NCBI GenBank assembly: GCA_031002005.1 | Contig: CM061914.1 | Span: 196,310,685 to 196,374,684 of the forward strand | Length of the DNA: 64,000 nt | Origin: Vandiemenella viatica | Lineage: Eukaryota; Arthropoda; Insecta; Orthoptera; Morabidae | Direction: 5' to 3' | In this document: piece after piece, positions 45,238-56,552 of the stretch | Layout of the letters: the number at the start of each line of letters is the position of its first letter | How positions within the stretch are numbered: the first letter of the stretch is position 1 | Made by a program: the position numbers and the translations under genes | Notes under the pieces: model-generated | Told to the model about the DNA's origin: nothing | Database searches by the model: none | The model's input: only the letters and a program-made list of their open reading frames with translations

Positions 45238-46082
45238 ACTGGGCCACAGCCACGCCCTGACAATACCCCACTTAGCTTTCAGTGAGCCACTTAGAAGAGC
45301 CTTTTAACCCCACCATATTCCTAACCAATTTTCCTGAAAGCGAATTGTACACTTTGACCAGTCAGCCCAACTTCCATCCCGGACTCGGCTACAACAAACA
45401 GCTCCATGGACATCACTTAGGAACACTAACTGGTACCCAAAGCTGATTTGATCCACTATGCGAGAATCCCATTGGTTGGACTTAAACTTCATTGTAGTCA
45501 CTCGTCTCATGATAGGGTACGGTTCCCAGCCCTTAGCGAACCAGCAATTTAATACTCAGATAGCTGCCGATCATATCAGCGCACCAGTATTATCACTAAA
45601 TCAATCAATATTGATTCTCGAGCCACTTTATGTGTACAAGTGTATTTGCCTATCATTCAAGTGATAAATAAGTAAGTAGTCTATTGTATGTGATGTTATT
45701 ATTCAGTGGTAGCCACCTCTCCGTAATTTCAGGAAATATGAAAGATAAATGCTAATGTTCTCAATATCAAAGTCCTCAGTGATAATATGCAACCTCCAAT
45801 TCTGATAGCTAATCCAGTTACTGCCTTAGCGTTATCTCTCACTATATCAGGTGGGTCGCAAGGACGGAACCAAGCTTTCCTCTCTCCCTCCAACCTGCCC
45901 TGTCGCAATCATGCTACCGCTCGGCAGCGGCACACGACAAGCCGTCAACACTCGTCTCTGTTTACTCGCAAAAGGTTATCACATCGTCTTCTGAGTCAAA
46001 TCTAGTCTAAAATCCGTATTCGCTTCACTTACTGAACCAGAGTAGTTTTGAGTGGGGACTTTTCCGGCATACTGATGAAATG
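45238..46082. other. intronic sequence, nothing recognised
   Basis: No supported feature. Confidence 0.4.
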
Positions 46083-46165
46083 AAATTTTCACAGGTATTC
46101 AACCGGATAGCGTCGTAAAAACACAACGTTTCGACAGCTGGCTCTGCTGTCTTCGTCAATTCTGC
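46083..46165 (-). repeat. Penelope-like hammerhead-motif fragment
   Basis: On the minus strand: TTGACGA, a stem GACAGC…GCTGTC, then GAAACGTTGTGTTTTTAC. This follows the order of a hammerhead ribozyme core (CUGANGA, stem II, GAAA) with a C-to-T change at the first core base. Closely related text occurs in the palindrome at 53948-54184. Such motifs lie in the terminal repeats of Penelope-like elements. Confidence 0.5.
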
Positions 46166-46423
46166 TGCTTCAGATATTGCTACCAGAAAATCAAAAACTA
46201 GACTGGCTTACCCATCCATCCATAATTAACGGAGTCAACTCTCTGTAGTGGTATCTTTAGCACCACTTTATAAATCCTATAGCAGCCGGCGAAAAGCAGA
46301 CCCGATCTACTGGCGCTTGCAGAACCGTCCAATCGCAGCACAGCAGAAGCTTGTCAAAGATCTGACCCCGTCTGCTGTGTCCAAAACCCAACGGGAGTAG
46401 ATCTCAATACGGCCACCCTGATC

Positions 46424-46610
46424 TGTGCTCTCCAAGGTTTTCCCAGAAAGCTCCATGTGAATGCCGGGATGTTTCCTCAAAATAGCCCATGGGCGTCACC
46501 TGCCATATCCCGCAAATCCCTTCCAATACACAAACAGTTACACATTATCATCGGTGTACTGCACCCTCCGTCACCCACTTTTAGTGAATCGCAGAGTAAT
46601 AATAATATTA
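46424..46610 (+). mobile_element. SINE family A, partial
   Basis: AAGGTTTTCCCAGAAAGCTC and ATGTGAATGCCGGGATG correspond to the body of SINE family A; the tRNA head is missing. Confidence 0.4.
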
Positions 46611-46624
46611 ATCATCATCATAAA

Positions 46625-46724
46625 TCACTACTATTTTACCCCATTTTTCTTACAAAATACGTCCATCTGCTTCCAAATTGAGTGAATTACTACTTAATTT
46701 TTTATAATCACCTTGCAGCTAGTA
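46625..46724 (+). repeat. dispersed repeat, copy 2
   Basis: Counterpart of 36425-36524. Confidence 0.55.
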
Positions 46725-47007
46725 ATATCAGTTTTGCATCCGGAGTGCAAAGAGCATACTGCCAACATTACGAACATTTTCAGGCTGACAGCACTAGAAC
46801 AAACAACTACAGTTCGTCAGATTCGTCGGCGTCGAGCACTGCCGGAGCAGGGGCGCGCTGTGAGACTCGAAAGGCACTGCGTGTTTCCCATCTCAGTCCC
46901 ACACGTGGCGAGCAAAGCCCTCTCGTTTGATTCTTCCTACGCACATCCACGAATTCTGTACATATGAAATCGTCGAAATTATGATACAATGAATCATTCC
47001 TAAGATA

Positions 47008-47924
47008 CGAAGTGTGTGAGAGAAGTAACGAGATTGGTAACACTGCAGGCGATTTGGCAACGCTGTGTCTGCCAGTCTGTTTTGGACCGATGTGGTCATT
47101 CATTCCACATTCTCAGTCCGAGTTTCAACTCCGTTCAGCGAACATATATTTTATGACAGCGCCATCAGTGAAGTTGTGTTTTTGTTGTGTGTTACGAGCA
47201 TGGAGCGTCGGAATTTAGAGCAACGTTGTGCAATCAAATTTTGTGTTAAACTTGGTGAATCCGTGAGTGTGACCTTTGGAAAGTAGAAAGAGGCCTGCGG
47301 GGAACATTGCTTATCACCAGCACAAGTTTTCCGTTGGCAGAAATCATTTGTGGAAGGCCGAGAACACGTTGAAAATCAACCTCGCTCAGGGAGACCTTCA
47401 ACTTCAAAAACTGACGAAAACGTTGAGCGTGTGAGTGCTCTTGTGAGATCAGACCGTCGTTTAACAATAAGGATGATGACTGGACTGTTAAACTTAAACA
47501 CTTTCACCGTACATCAAATTTTTACAGACGATTTGCGAAAGCTTTGTGCTAAGATGGTGCCATTACCCCGTGTGACACGGCTTTTTCCATCAGTTAATCT
47601 TCGACTTTAAAGTGCATTCCCATTGTTCCTCAACCCTCCTATTCACCTGATTTAAGTCCTTGTGACTTTTTCCTTTTCCTGTAATTGAAACATGTCTTAA
47701 GAGGACGTCATTTTGGAACTGTGGAGAACATTCAAAAGACTGCGACTGACCAGTTAACATCCCTACCAGTTGAAGCCTTCCAGCGCTACTACCAAGGGAG
47801 GAAACAACGACTCCACCGGTGTATAGCTGCCCAAGGGAACTACTTAGAAGGGAATAATATTGTCGTTTAAAAAAAAAAATTGGTAAGTAAAAAATCAGTC
47901 TCATTAGTTCTCTCAGACACCTCG
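47008..47924 (+). mobile_element. mariner, same family as 4245-5178
   Basis: TA-flanked; ends CGAAGTGTGTGAGAGAAGTA and, reversed, CGAGGTGTCTGAGAGAACTA. The + strand starts with a transposase N-terminus (MERRNLEQRCAIKFCVKLGE) with a stop soon after, then FVEGREHVENQPRSGRPSTS (the helix-turn-helix linker motif), and later a C-terminal part in another frame. The catalytic core is missing. Inactive, 917 bp. Confidence 0.9.
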
Positions 47925-48109
47925 TAGATTCAGTACCGGCAAGGATCCACGAATGTGGAAGTGCTGAAGGAGGGCGCACTTCTTACAGACAATGTATGTA
48001 GAGGTAACAAACCTACCCTGACGCATTTCAATTAGTCCTCATTTCTTCTGTGTATGACCCTATACCTCCAGCACTGCTGTTAGACGAGACTCTGTGGTCG
48101 TGTGTGCAG

Positions 48110-48273
48110 GATACCTGGAGCAGGGCCTCATGGTGTACGACTCGCGCAAGCTGGCTGGCCACTACCTGCGCTCCCGAGCCTTCCTGCTCGACCTCAGCGC
48201 GCTGCTGCCGCTCGACCTGCTGCAGATCAACCTCGGCACCAACCCTATACTGCGCTTCCCTCGCTTCCTCAAG
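48110..48273 (+). CDS. Cngl: CNG channel exon, S3 to start of S4
   Basis: Acceptor GTGTGTGCAG, phase 1, donor CTCAAG|GTACGA, phase 0. Encodes YLEQGLMVYDSRKLAGHYLR, then SRAFLLDLSALLPLDLLQI (S3) and NPILRFPRFLKV-type residues where the voltage-sensor-like S4 begins. The 'EQGLMV' and 'LLPLDLL' blocks are characteristic of CNG channels. GC-rich codon use stands out from the flanks. Confidence 0.92.
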
Positions 48274-48344
48274 GTACGATATCTTCAGTAGACACTTGCA
48301 GGCCTCATGCTGGTTGTATCACACTCTATACGAGCTACTAACTC

Positions 48345-48690
48345 TCGGAACCGCTTACAACAACAAGCGATCATAATCAAAATAGTGGTGTGTGTCATTT
48401 CCATGCAGAACGTTGCATCCTACCTCAAGTAACATACTGATTTATAAGACTATAACGTGCCTAACCACAAGTGAAGATACATGATCGCTATTTTATCATG
48501 AAACTTCACTCTGTGATTTACAATCAATTTGCTGCACCTACGTATAAGCCTATCTTGCAATATGCTTGTCGAAAGTCCGGTTATGACATTGACTTACCAA
48601 CATCATCATTTGGAAATGTAATTAGTGTGGCTTTTGATATTCGACTGAGCGAATGCGAAAGTGATTTAGAATGTGATAAAGAGATTATAG
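48345..48690 (+). repeat. MKLHS-repeat, copy 3
   Basis: Begins TCGGAACCGCTTACAACAAC, contains ATAGTGGTGTGTGTCATTTC and then the MKLHSVIYNQFAAPTYKP frame (48489 onward). Related to 33487-33725 and 35073-36077. Confidence 0.65.
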
Positions 48691-48694
48691 TGAG

Positions 48695-48790
48695 GTGGGC
48701 GTGTGTAGTGTAGCGGCTAGAGCGCCGAAGGTCGCCGGTTCGAGTCCGGCCGCGGGCATGGGTGCTTCAGTGTTGTGTGTGTGTGAATGT
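48695..48790 (+). mobile_element. tRNA-derived SINE, family B, short copy
   Basis: GTGTAGTGTAGCGGCTAGAG and GGTCGCCGGTTCGAGTCCGG (B box), then GCGGGCATGGGTGCTTCAGT and a GT run, as at 30220. Confidence 0.65.
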
Positions 48791-49741
48791 CGTGTCCGTG
48801 TTGTAGTGTCTCTAATTAACTGGAAACATTTCATACTGGAGATAATTACTATCGAGCTGGTAAGCAACTTTCTTTACAAATCATAACTACCACTATTTAC
48901 AGTAGATTTAAGTCGACGTAATTTTGACGGCAGCATTAATATTTGATTAATGTTTCTTTATTTCCTTGAAGCGTATTTTCTAATGATTATTTTCATATCC
49001 TACAGTCAAGTAAAACTTTGTCGCTGGCGCATAACCAGAATAGTGTATGTGCGATGTGAATAAATTCTTTTAATCATTACTTTTTTCGGTAAATTCATAT
49101 ATTCTTGATTCTCGATTTTGAAATCAGCCTGACAAATATAAAAAAAAAATTGGATTGATCTTTCATTCATGACGACTGTGTAAATCATTTTTAGTGGTAA
49201 TGATTATATTTTTATGAGCATTTGTTTAATTATGAGCATTTATACCACCAACCGATACCAGTCTTACTCACTAACTCGATACTACACAGTCTGGCCTCGA
49301 AATGATTCAACGACACACCCCCTGAGTACAGACTATGATCCTCGGAATCCATGCACAATTCCCTCGTTCCCTGTTACTTTATGTCCATAGTTAAATGATT
49401 TTATATGCAAAACGTATAAATAAGGAATCCGTTTGGAAGCTCTCTGTGGCTCCGTGGTCGCGTATTACGAGACGCTCCTAGAGACAGAGGGACAGGCGGT
49501 GACTGGATTCCACTCCTGGAAGGCTGCAGTTGCGGTGTTATAGCGTCGTCTGCACCACTCCCCCTAATAGCACTCGAGAAGACAGCCATCTGGCGTCTAC
49601 AGCGTGCGCCACACGGTCGCTGGTCAGAGATAAGAAAGGCAGTGAGCCTCGAGAGAGAAAACGCCTCAAAAGTACTCGTACTCGAAAACTTATTTGCAAA
49701 TGACGTTAACCAGACTGTGAGAAAAAAACACTTTAATGTAA
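48791..49741. other. intronic sequence, nothing recognised
   Basis: No supported feature. Confidence 0.4.
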
Positions 49742-50350
49742 ATGAAGTAATTTTTTTTTGCTGTCATCAGTCTTTCGATTGGTTTCATGCAATGCTCCAT
49801 CCCTTCCTATCTTGCGCTAACCTCTTCATCTCTACATATCCCCTACAACCCACATCCTCAATTATCTGCTTCATATATTCTAATCTCTGTCTTCCTCTAC
49901 AGTTCTTACCTTCGACTGTTCCCTCCTCCAGCAAATTAACCAATCCAGCATGTCTCAAAATATGACCTACCAGCCTGTCTCTTCTTTCTGTAAGCTTCTT
50001 CCACAAGCTTCTTTCCTTGCCCATCATTTCCAAAACTCGTTCATTTTGTACTTTGTCTGTCCACTTAATTTTGAGCATACTTCTGCAGAACCACAATTGA
50101 AATGCTTAAATTTTCTTTCTTTCTGGTATTGCTAAAGTCCATGTATCGCTATCATAAAGTTCTATTGTTATCTGTTGATGTTTATTGTGGCTGTTTCTCA
50201 TGCATCTTTCTGGAGTAAAATTTGATTTTCTTAGCCATTTGACATGTATAGTAAAGGTAAGACACTTTAATTTTTTTAATGTACGGCGTAGTCGTACCAA
50301 AGACAAATTGTTTAACTGCCTACCAGAATCGTTAATAATAAAACGCATTT
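49742..50350 (-). pseudogene. RTE/L2-type LINE reverse-transcriptase end
   Basis: On the minus strand: ELYDSDTWTLAIPERKKI (the conserved L-Y-G-S-E-T-W-T-L block), then FCRSMLKIKWTDKVQNE, ERRDRLVGHILRHAGLVNLL and GRQRLEYMKQI. This is the C-terminus of the LINE protein known in insects as endonuclease/reverse-transcriptase. Frames change twice; 5' truncated. The tail lies at 49742 next to a T run. Confidence 0.8.
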
Positions 50351-51625
50351 CGCATGGGAAGCAGCCAATCTGCTACAATGGCAAGGCGATGTAAGCAGAG
50401 TTCCAGAGTTCACGCTTACAGTAAATGAAAAGTTAATTTTCCATTTTTATTTATTTAATTAAGTTTTTTTTTTCAGAGAACTGAAAAATTAAATAATCGA
50501 AGTCAAAACGTAAAACAGAATCCAAAGATAATAATAGTGTAATATTTTGTCAGTATATCTAAAAAGGAGTGGTCATCTCAATTATAGAGTGATCTGTGTG
50601 CGTATTTCTTCTATTTCGAAATGGTTTTAATTTCTTGCTCCATTCTTCGGTACGCTACGTCATAAGTAGGGTTCAGATCTTTAGGAAAATTCATATTTTT
50701 TTCCCTGCCTTCTTTTTGAACTGAAATGCTGAATTAAACACCGATTCAATGTTTCCGATTGTATTTAAATGTATTTTATATAGCATGTAAATGCATATTC
50801 AGACCATTTCCTAGTTTTGGTCATATGTCCATAATATTTATGGTCATATATTGAGGAAAAATCTGGTAGTTGTTTAAAAAAAAAATACTACCGCGAGTTC
50901 ACCAGATATAGATGAGAAGAAATTAAGATATTTATTCACTGAAGTGTGCTTCTGTTAAATAGGTGGGCGAAAAAACAAAACTAATTTTCACTGAGGTCAG
51001 AATTGAAGTTATACATTATTGTCACTCTCTAAACGTAATGTTCCGCCCGCCTTTTAATCTCGACATTGCAGCAGCAGCATGCCTGTGTCGAGCCGCGTCA
51101 ATCAATGACTCAGTGAAATATCCTCAGTCAGCGTTAAAACTGCAGTGGATCAGTGAGTAGACCTACCGCCATACCGAAAATAAAATTTTCTGAAAGTGCG
51201 AAGTTAGGTAAGCGAATTTAGAGAGCAGTATTTTAGCACAGATGAAATTCTATTCTGAAAATTATCTGAAATTAAAGTGACTTCAACAAATCGATTTAAA
51301 ATTTAATTTCTAATGGTGGAGCGAGTGTATGAATGCAAATTATGCTGTCTACATGAAAGCGATACTACGAGATAAAATAAATGATGTATAGTTGAGCATG
51401 TTTTGATGTATAGTAAAGTTTAATGTTTGGTCGTATTTTGTCGTTTTATGTGATTTATACCAATTTTTATGGTCATATTTGTCTGCATATTTCTCAATTT
51501 TTTTGGTCATAAAAATCCGAACTATAGTCATAAACTATTTGCTCCCTTTCCTCCACACTTCAAGTACTATGGCCGACGGACGTGCAGCAGTCTTGAAGCG
51601 AGTGACGTATGTTGTGTGTGTGCAG
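50351..51625. other. intronic sequence, nothing recognised
   Basis: AT-rich; ends in the GT-rich tract GTTGTGTGTGTGCAG that forms the next CNG acceptor. Confidence 0.45.
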
Positions 51626-51778
51626 GTATATCGTGTGTACGACTACTACTACATGGTGGAGTCTCGTACGGTGTACCCCAACCTGTGGAGGGTCGTCAAC
51701 CTCATCCACATCCTGCTCATCCTGGCGCACTGGTTCGGCTGCTTCTACTATCTGCTCAGCGAAGCCGAGGAGTTCCAG
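51626..51778 (+). CDS. Cngl: CNG channel exon, S4-S5 linker and S5
   Basis: Acceptor GTGTGTGCAG, phase 0, donor TTCCAG|GTGATC, phase 0. Encodes VYRVYDYYYMVESRTVYPNL, then WRVVNLIHILLILAHWFGCF and YYLLSEAEEFQ. The R-x-P-N-x-x-R/N and IHxLLI.HW..C.Y patterns are those of CNG S5. Length 153 nt, 51 residues. Confidence 0.92.
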
Positions 51779-51870
51779 GTGATCACATCCGAAACGCTAA
51801 TAATAGGTTACACTAACGTTTGTGAAAATTGGAATCGCAAGCAGGAGACATGGCACTGCAATGAAATATA

Positions 51871-53144
51871 CGAGGGAGTACCCAAAAAATTATTTTTTCA
51901 ATGCTATATATATATCATTTTTTTTACAAATCAACCTTATCCCCATCAAAATATTCTCCATTACAACTAAGTAATTTGTCCAAACATTTTGAGAAATGGC
52001 TGACAGCTCCTCGCTTGTTTTTTTTTTCCTCGACCTCTTCAATGTTGTCAAATCGGTGTCCTTCGATGCGCCATTTCATGCGTGGAAATAATAAAAAGTC
52101 AAACGGAGCCAGGTCAGACGAGTAAGTTTCGTGGTACAGTGGAACCATGCCATTTTTAGCCAAAAACTGCCTAACAGAGACAGCTGTGTGTGCAGGTGCA
52201 TTGTCGTGGTGGAAGAATCAGTCTCCTGTCTGACACAAATCCGGTCTTTTTTGACGAACACTGTTGCGTAATCTTCTTAAAACTACCAAATAAAAGTTTT
52301 CATTGACGGTCTGATGTGGTGGAACAAACTCTGAGTTAACTATGCCATTGGCATCAAAAAAGCAAATGAGCATTGTTTTGATGTTTGATTTCACTTGATG
52401 ACATTTTTTTCTCTTTTTTTTTGACGGCATTACAATGACGTCTTCCATTGGCTTGACTGTTACTTTGTTTCTGGGTCGTAATCATAGCAGAATGACTCAT
52501 CACCAGTAATGACCTTTGACAGAAAATCAATATCAAGTTGTCTCAAGGCACGACATGTTTCAACTCAATGTTCTTTTTGATTGTCAGTCAGAGTCCGAGG
52601 AACAAACTTGGAAGCAACGCTTTTGATTCCCAAATCTTCGGTTAAAATTCACTGAACAGAGCTCCAAGATAAGCCACCAATCTCTCACAGTTGGTCAATT
52701 GTCTATCGACGATCTGAGAGCACAAGATCTCGAATTTTTCAACATTTTCGTTGATTGGGGCAGTTGATAGACGTCGAGAACAAGGTATGTCATCAATAGA
52801 CCTATCGCCATTTTTAAACCAAGTGAACCATTCGTACACTTGATTTTTTCCCATAGTGTCACCTCTGTAAGCTGTATTCAACAATAAAACAGGTTCAGCA
52901 ACATTTTTACTGAGTAGAAACAGCAACACGTTGTTCACTTATACTTGCCATAATCAAAAACGAAACAATAACAAAACAGCGCTAGCAAAATAATCGCTGG
53001 AGATTAAGAGAACAAGCTAGGTCGAACGCAGTGGCGGCACTGATCTGACAATGAGTTGCACTATAAACTCCTAGCAGCACAAACTGGAACTGCTCAAGCT
53101 CCGCCCACGGCAATGCTATTCAGGTTACTTTGGGTACCCCTTCG
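51871..53144 (-). mobile_element. mariner, near full length but broken
   Basis: TA-flanked; ends CGAGGGAGTACCCAAAAAAT and, reversed, CGAAGGGGTACCCAAAGTAA. On the minus strand the order is: YEWFTWFKNGDRSIDDIPCS (helix-turn-helix linker), DESFCYDYDPETK (first catalytic Asp), DNAPAHTAVSVRQFLAKNG (second Asp) and SSDLAPFDFLLFPRMKWRIE (third Asp). These fall in at least four different frames, so the gene is dead. 1274 bp. Confidence 0.9.
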
Positions 53145-53382
53145 TATTCCTGTGATTAGGGGCAAGGCTATACACAAATGATTAGAATTACAGAAGAGAA
53201 CATTCATTTCGACCGCTACGTATCGTAGTCATACCTTCTAGCCTGGGATGTTCCTACCCTAAGGGAATACAGAGCCAGACAGTTTGTAAGCGCGTCCACG
53301 AAGCGTCAACAGTGGTTGAAAAAGGATCCCTACGAACAACCATATCCCAGACATGTTTGATGGCGACTTGCCAGATGGACCT

Positions 53383-53522
53383 TTTTTTTTACTTATACCT
53401 TTAGGCCTCGTCGTCGTTTAGGTTATTAGAGGTGGGATGGGAGTAGGAACAAGGGACGAGGAGGAATTTGGTCATGGCATCTCACCATTCGCCTGGAGTG
53501 ATTTTGGGAAACCATGGAACAC
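53383..53522 (-). mobile_element. SINE family A, partial, minus strand
   Basis: T run, then ACCTTTAGGCCTCGTCGTCG, GGATGGGAGTAGGAACAAGG and GGAAACCATGGAACACG; the tRNA head is missing. Confidence 0.65.
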
Positions 53523-53529
53523 GGGTGAA

Positions 53530-53700
53530 TGTGCAGGTGAGAGAAGCAGTGGTACTCGCCGTTCATCGAAACCGGCTCTCACGTTCCTCGCCACACTTTC
53601 ACGGCCGTTGTCCTGCAGGAGGGCAGTGCCTCGGGCCCTATGCCGCCCCTGATGCAGCGGCTTCTGTTCAGTGCCTGTGAGGTAAAGTTGCAATGGAGTT
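53530..53700 (+). repeat. dispersed repeat similar to 7190-7364
   Basis: Diverged counterpart of the block at 7190-7364; see that entry. Confidence 0.45.
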
Positions 53701-53829
53701 CCAAACCATCACACTTGGCGTTGTCCGCTGTGCCACTCGACACTGCAGTCTGCCCGATTATGTTCACCACGGCAGCGTCTGACACGGACAAGTTGAATCT
53801 CAACACTACACTCAGCCGCCAGTGCACTG

Positions 53830-55439
53830 CGAGGAGCATTCAAGTTCTAAGGCCTCTGATTTATTTTGTTCTGACTGGAAAGAAATAGAAACATGTGCAT
53901 TGTTTTGCGTGCTCTCGTTGTCAATACATGACAGAGATGCAACAAAATCTTCTTGGGTGTCCAGCCGGATGGTGGTGTAAAAACACGACGTTTTGACAGC
54001 TGACTCTTCAGTCTTCAACAGGTATCTTGTAGTTGATCTCAGCTGACTATCTCTGCCTCGACTGTCTTGGCCACCCATCGAACCTCCAGTCCAGAACAAC
54101 TACAAGATACCTGTTGAAGACAGCAGAGTCAGCTGTCGAAACGTCGTGTTTTTACACCACCATCCGGCTGGACACCCAAGAAGAATTTTTTGCATCGATA
54201 CGACGGGAAAGTCTCCACTCTCACATGACAGATATGGCAGCACTGTACGACAGATGGAACTCTAGCGGCAGCGTCGAGAATGAGAACTGTTTTAGATACT
54301 TAAAATGGCAACGTTTTTCTTACTTTCAAGCTGTTCACAGCGTTTCATTCGTTTTCTGAATTTGTGTGGTGTGACACCAATTGAAAATCATCGACAGTTG
54401 AAGGAGACATGTGGCGATGGAGTTATGGATGTGTCGAAAGTGCGTTCGTTGGTGCGACAGTTTAATTAAGGCAGAACATCGTGTGACAACAAACCAAAAC
54501 AACCTCGGCCTCGCACAAGTCGATCTGACGACATGATCGAGCAAGTGGAGAGAATTGTATTGGGGGATCACCGAAGGACTGTTGAACAGATCGCCTACTG
54601 CATTTCCGTGATTTCTGTGCACACAGTCCTGCATGACGACCTGAAAATGCGAAAAGTTTCCTCCAGGTGGGTGCCACGAATGCCGACGGACGACACAAGG
54701 CTGCTCGTGCGGTATGTTGCGAAGCAATGTTGACGAGCAACGAAGGCATGAATGAGACTTTCTTTCCGTCGATTGTGACAATGGATGAGAAGAGGATGCT
54801 ATTTTTCAATCCAGAAACAAAGCGCCAATCAACTCAATGCAAGCACACAGATTCACCGCCACCAAAAAAAAAATTTCGGGTAACCGCCAGTGTTGAAAAA
54901 AATGATGGTGGCCATGTTCTGGGACAGCGAGGGCGTAATCCTTACCCATTGCGTTCCAAAGGGCACTACGGTAACAGGTGCATCCTACGAAAATATTTTG
55001 AAGAACAAGTTCCTTCCTGCACTGCAACAAAAACGTCCGTGAAAGGCTGCGCGTGTGCTGTTTCACCAAGACAACGCACCCGCACATCGGGCTAACTTTC
55101 CGCAACAGTTTCTTCGTGAAAACAACTTTGAAGTGATTTCTCATGCTCCCTACTCGCCTGATCTGGTTCCTAGTTACTTTTGGCTGTTTCCAACAATGAA
55201 AGACACTCTCCGTGGCCGCACATTCTCCAGCCGTGCTGCTATTGCTTCAGCGTTTTTCCAGTGTGAAAACAGACTCCTAAAGAAACCTTCGCCGTGGCCA
55301 TGGAATCATGGCGTCGACGTTGTGAAAAATGGGTAGGTCTGCAGGGAGATTACGTCGAAAAGTAACACCAGTTACATAGTTTTTGGGTGAGTAGTTAATT
55401 AGAAAAAAATCGGAGGCCTTAGAGCTTGAATGCACCTCG
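53830..55439 (+). mobile_element. mariner with nested palindromic insertion
   Basis: Left end CGAGGAGCATTCAAGTTCTA and, reversed, right end CGAGGTGCATTCAAGCTCTA, both continuing AGGCCTC. The right flank is TA; the left is TG, a mutated TA. On the + strand, transposase pieces run from LNLCGVTPIENHRQLKETCG through LFHQDNAPAHRANFPQQFL (second catalytic Asp) and SPDLVPSYFWLFPTMKDTLR, with several frameshifts. A 237-bp palindrome (53948-54184) sits near the left end. Confidence 0.85.
53948..54184. repeat. palindrome of two hammerhead-motif arms
   Basis: Arms 53948-54035 and 54097-54184 are inverted repeats of 88 bp with a 61-bp loop. The right arm, + strand, reads CTGTTGAAGACAGC…AGCTGTCGAAACGTCG, the hammerhead-like order CUGANGA / stem II / GAAA with one core change (A to T). 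The left arm is its mirror. Related single copy at 46083. Nested in the mariner, so it is younger than that insertion. Confidence 0.6.
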
Positions 55440-55478
55440 TAGAGTGTGAGGTTTTGATAGCTTCTGATCAATGGGAGC

Positions 55479-55786
55479 TCACGTGCAAGTACCTCGGATT
55501 ACTCTACTGGTCCACGCTCACTGTATTGTGGTGTGTTGTGTGTTGTACAGGGAGACTGGGTGTACCCCTATCGGCCTGGGGACTACGCCACGCTCACCCG
55601 CAAGTACCTCGGATCACTCTACTGGTCCACGCTCACTGTATTGTGGTGTGTTGTGTGTGTGTGTTGTACAGGGAGACTGGGTGTACCCCTATCGGCCTGG
55701 GGACTACGCCACGCTCACCCGCAAGTACCTCGGATCACTCTACTGGTCCACGCTCACTGTATTGTGGTGTGTTGTGTGTTGTACAG
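55479..55786 (+). repeat. tandem partial copies of the CNG pore exon
   Basis: Two full units, starting at acceptor-like GTACAG at 55545-55550 and 55666-55671, plus a leading partial unit from about 55479. Periods are 121 and 115 bp; the 6-bp difference is one extra GTGTGT. Each unit contains the intron end (GTGTTGTGTGTTGTACAG) and the first 86 bp of the exon, ending before TTIGD. None has the filter, so none can replace the real exon; including one (86 nt) would shift the frame. Confidence 0.9.
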
Positions 55787-55917
55787 GGAGACTGGGTGTA
55801 CCCCTATCGGCCTGGGGACTACGCCACGCTCACCCGCAAGTACCTCGGATCACTCTACTGGTCCACGCTCACCCTCACCACCATCGGCGATCTGCCAACG
55901 CCGGAGACCAACGCCGA
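55787..55917 (+). CDS. Cngl: CNG channel exon, pore helix and filter
   Basis: Acceptor GTTGTACAG, phase 0; donor GCCGA|GTGAGT at 55917, phase 2. Encodes [20 protein letters not shown], then [20 protein letters not shown] and TNAE. SLYWS.LTLTTIG is the CNG pore helix and filter; the acidic residue after TIG, a glutamate in vertebrate CNGA subunits, is aspartate here. The S6 and cyclic-nucleotide-binding exons are not found downstream in this window. Confidence 0.93.
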
Positions 55918-56301
55918 GTGAGTTCAAAGCACTACACCAAGTATTTACAGAAAACATTCTCAGTATCACCTGCTATGTTTTAGTTACTTTTTTTGCCGCC
56001 AGGTGTCAGTTTTTCCAATGTGTTGATTAAAGCTATTGTATCACTTCTCCTTTTTCATGTGATACTCTGCATTATCTCGTGATGTACGACATTGCTTTGT
56101 GTTGAGTGATATCTTAACGATGTTGTATGTGTTGAATGTATGTTTGTTTGTGAAACATGTGGTATGTGAGATGGATATTTGGGCTTGACGCAGCATTGCT
56201 TGAACCCACCAGTACACCGCAAGCAGGCTAGGAGGTGCGCGTGATGTACGACTCGAAGTAGGTTCCGTTCAATCTCCCTGGTCCAGTGAGTTGATGCACT
56301 A
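55918..56301. other. CNG intron, nothing recognised
   Basis: No S6-type exon (…GN.GSM…) is visible here. Confidence 0.5.
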
Positions 56302-56552
56302 TTTTTTTTTTTTTTTACTTATTGCTTTACGCTTCGTGGACTGCTAAGTTCATTAGAGGCGGGATGGGACTGGGGACATGGAACGGGAAGGATTTCGGTG
56401 ATGGCCTTTTTGAAGGAAGCATCCCGGCATTCGCCTGGAGTGATTTGGGGAAACCACGGAAAACCCAAACCGGGATGCCCGTACGGGGATTCGAGCCCGC
56501 GTCCTCCCGCATGCGAGGCCAGGGCGTTAACCACTCACCCAGCACGCTCGGT
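56302..56552 (-). mobile_element. SINE family A, minus strand
   Basis: T run at 56302-56317, GCTTTACGCTTCGTGGACTG, GGAAACCACGGAAAACCC, B box complement GGGGATTCGAGCCC, end CCAGCACGCTCGGT. Flanked by GCACTA-like duplications (TGATGCACTA / GCCGCACTA). Confidence 0.85.

Noticed and set aside
46807..47103. Short frames on the minus strand next to the mariner at 47008
   Set aside because: Cross the transposon boundary and have no recognisable content.
55430..55983. Three long overlapping frames in the CNG pore repeat as separate proteins
   Set aside because: They arise from the tandem copies of the same exon read in three frames; only the last 131 bp are supported as an exon.
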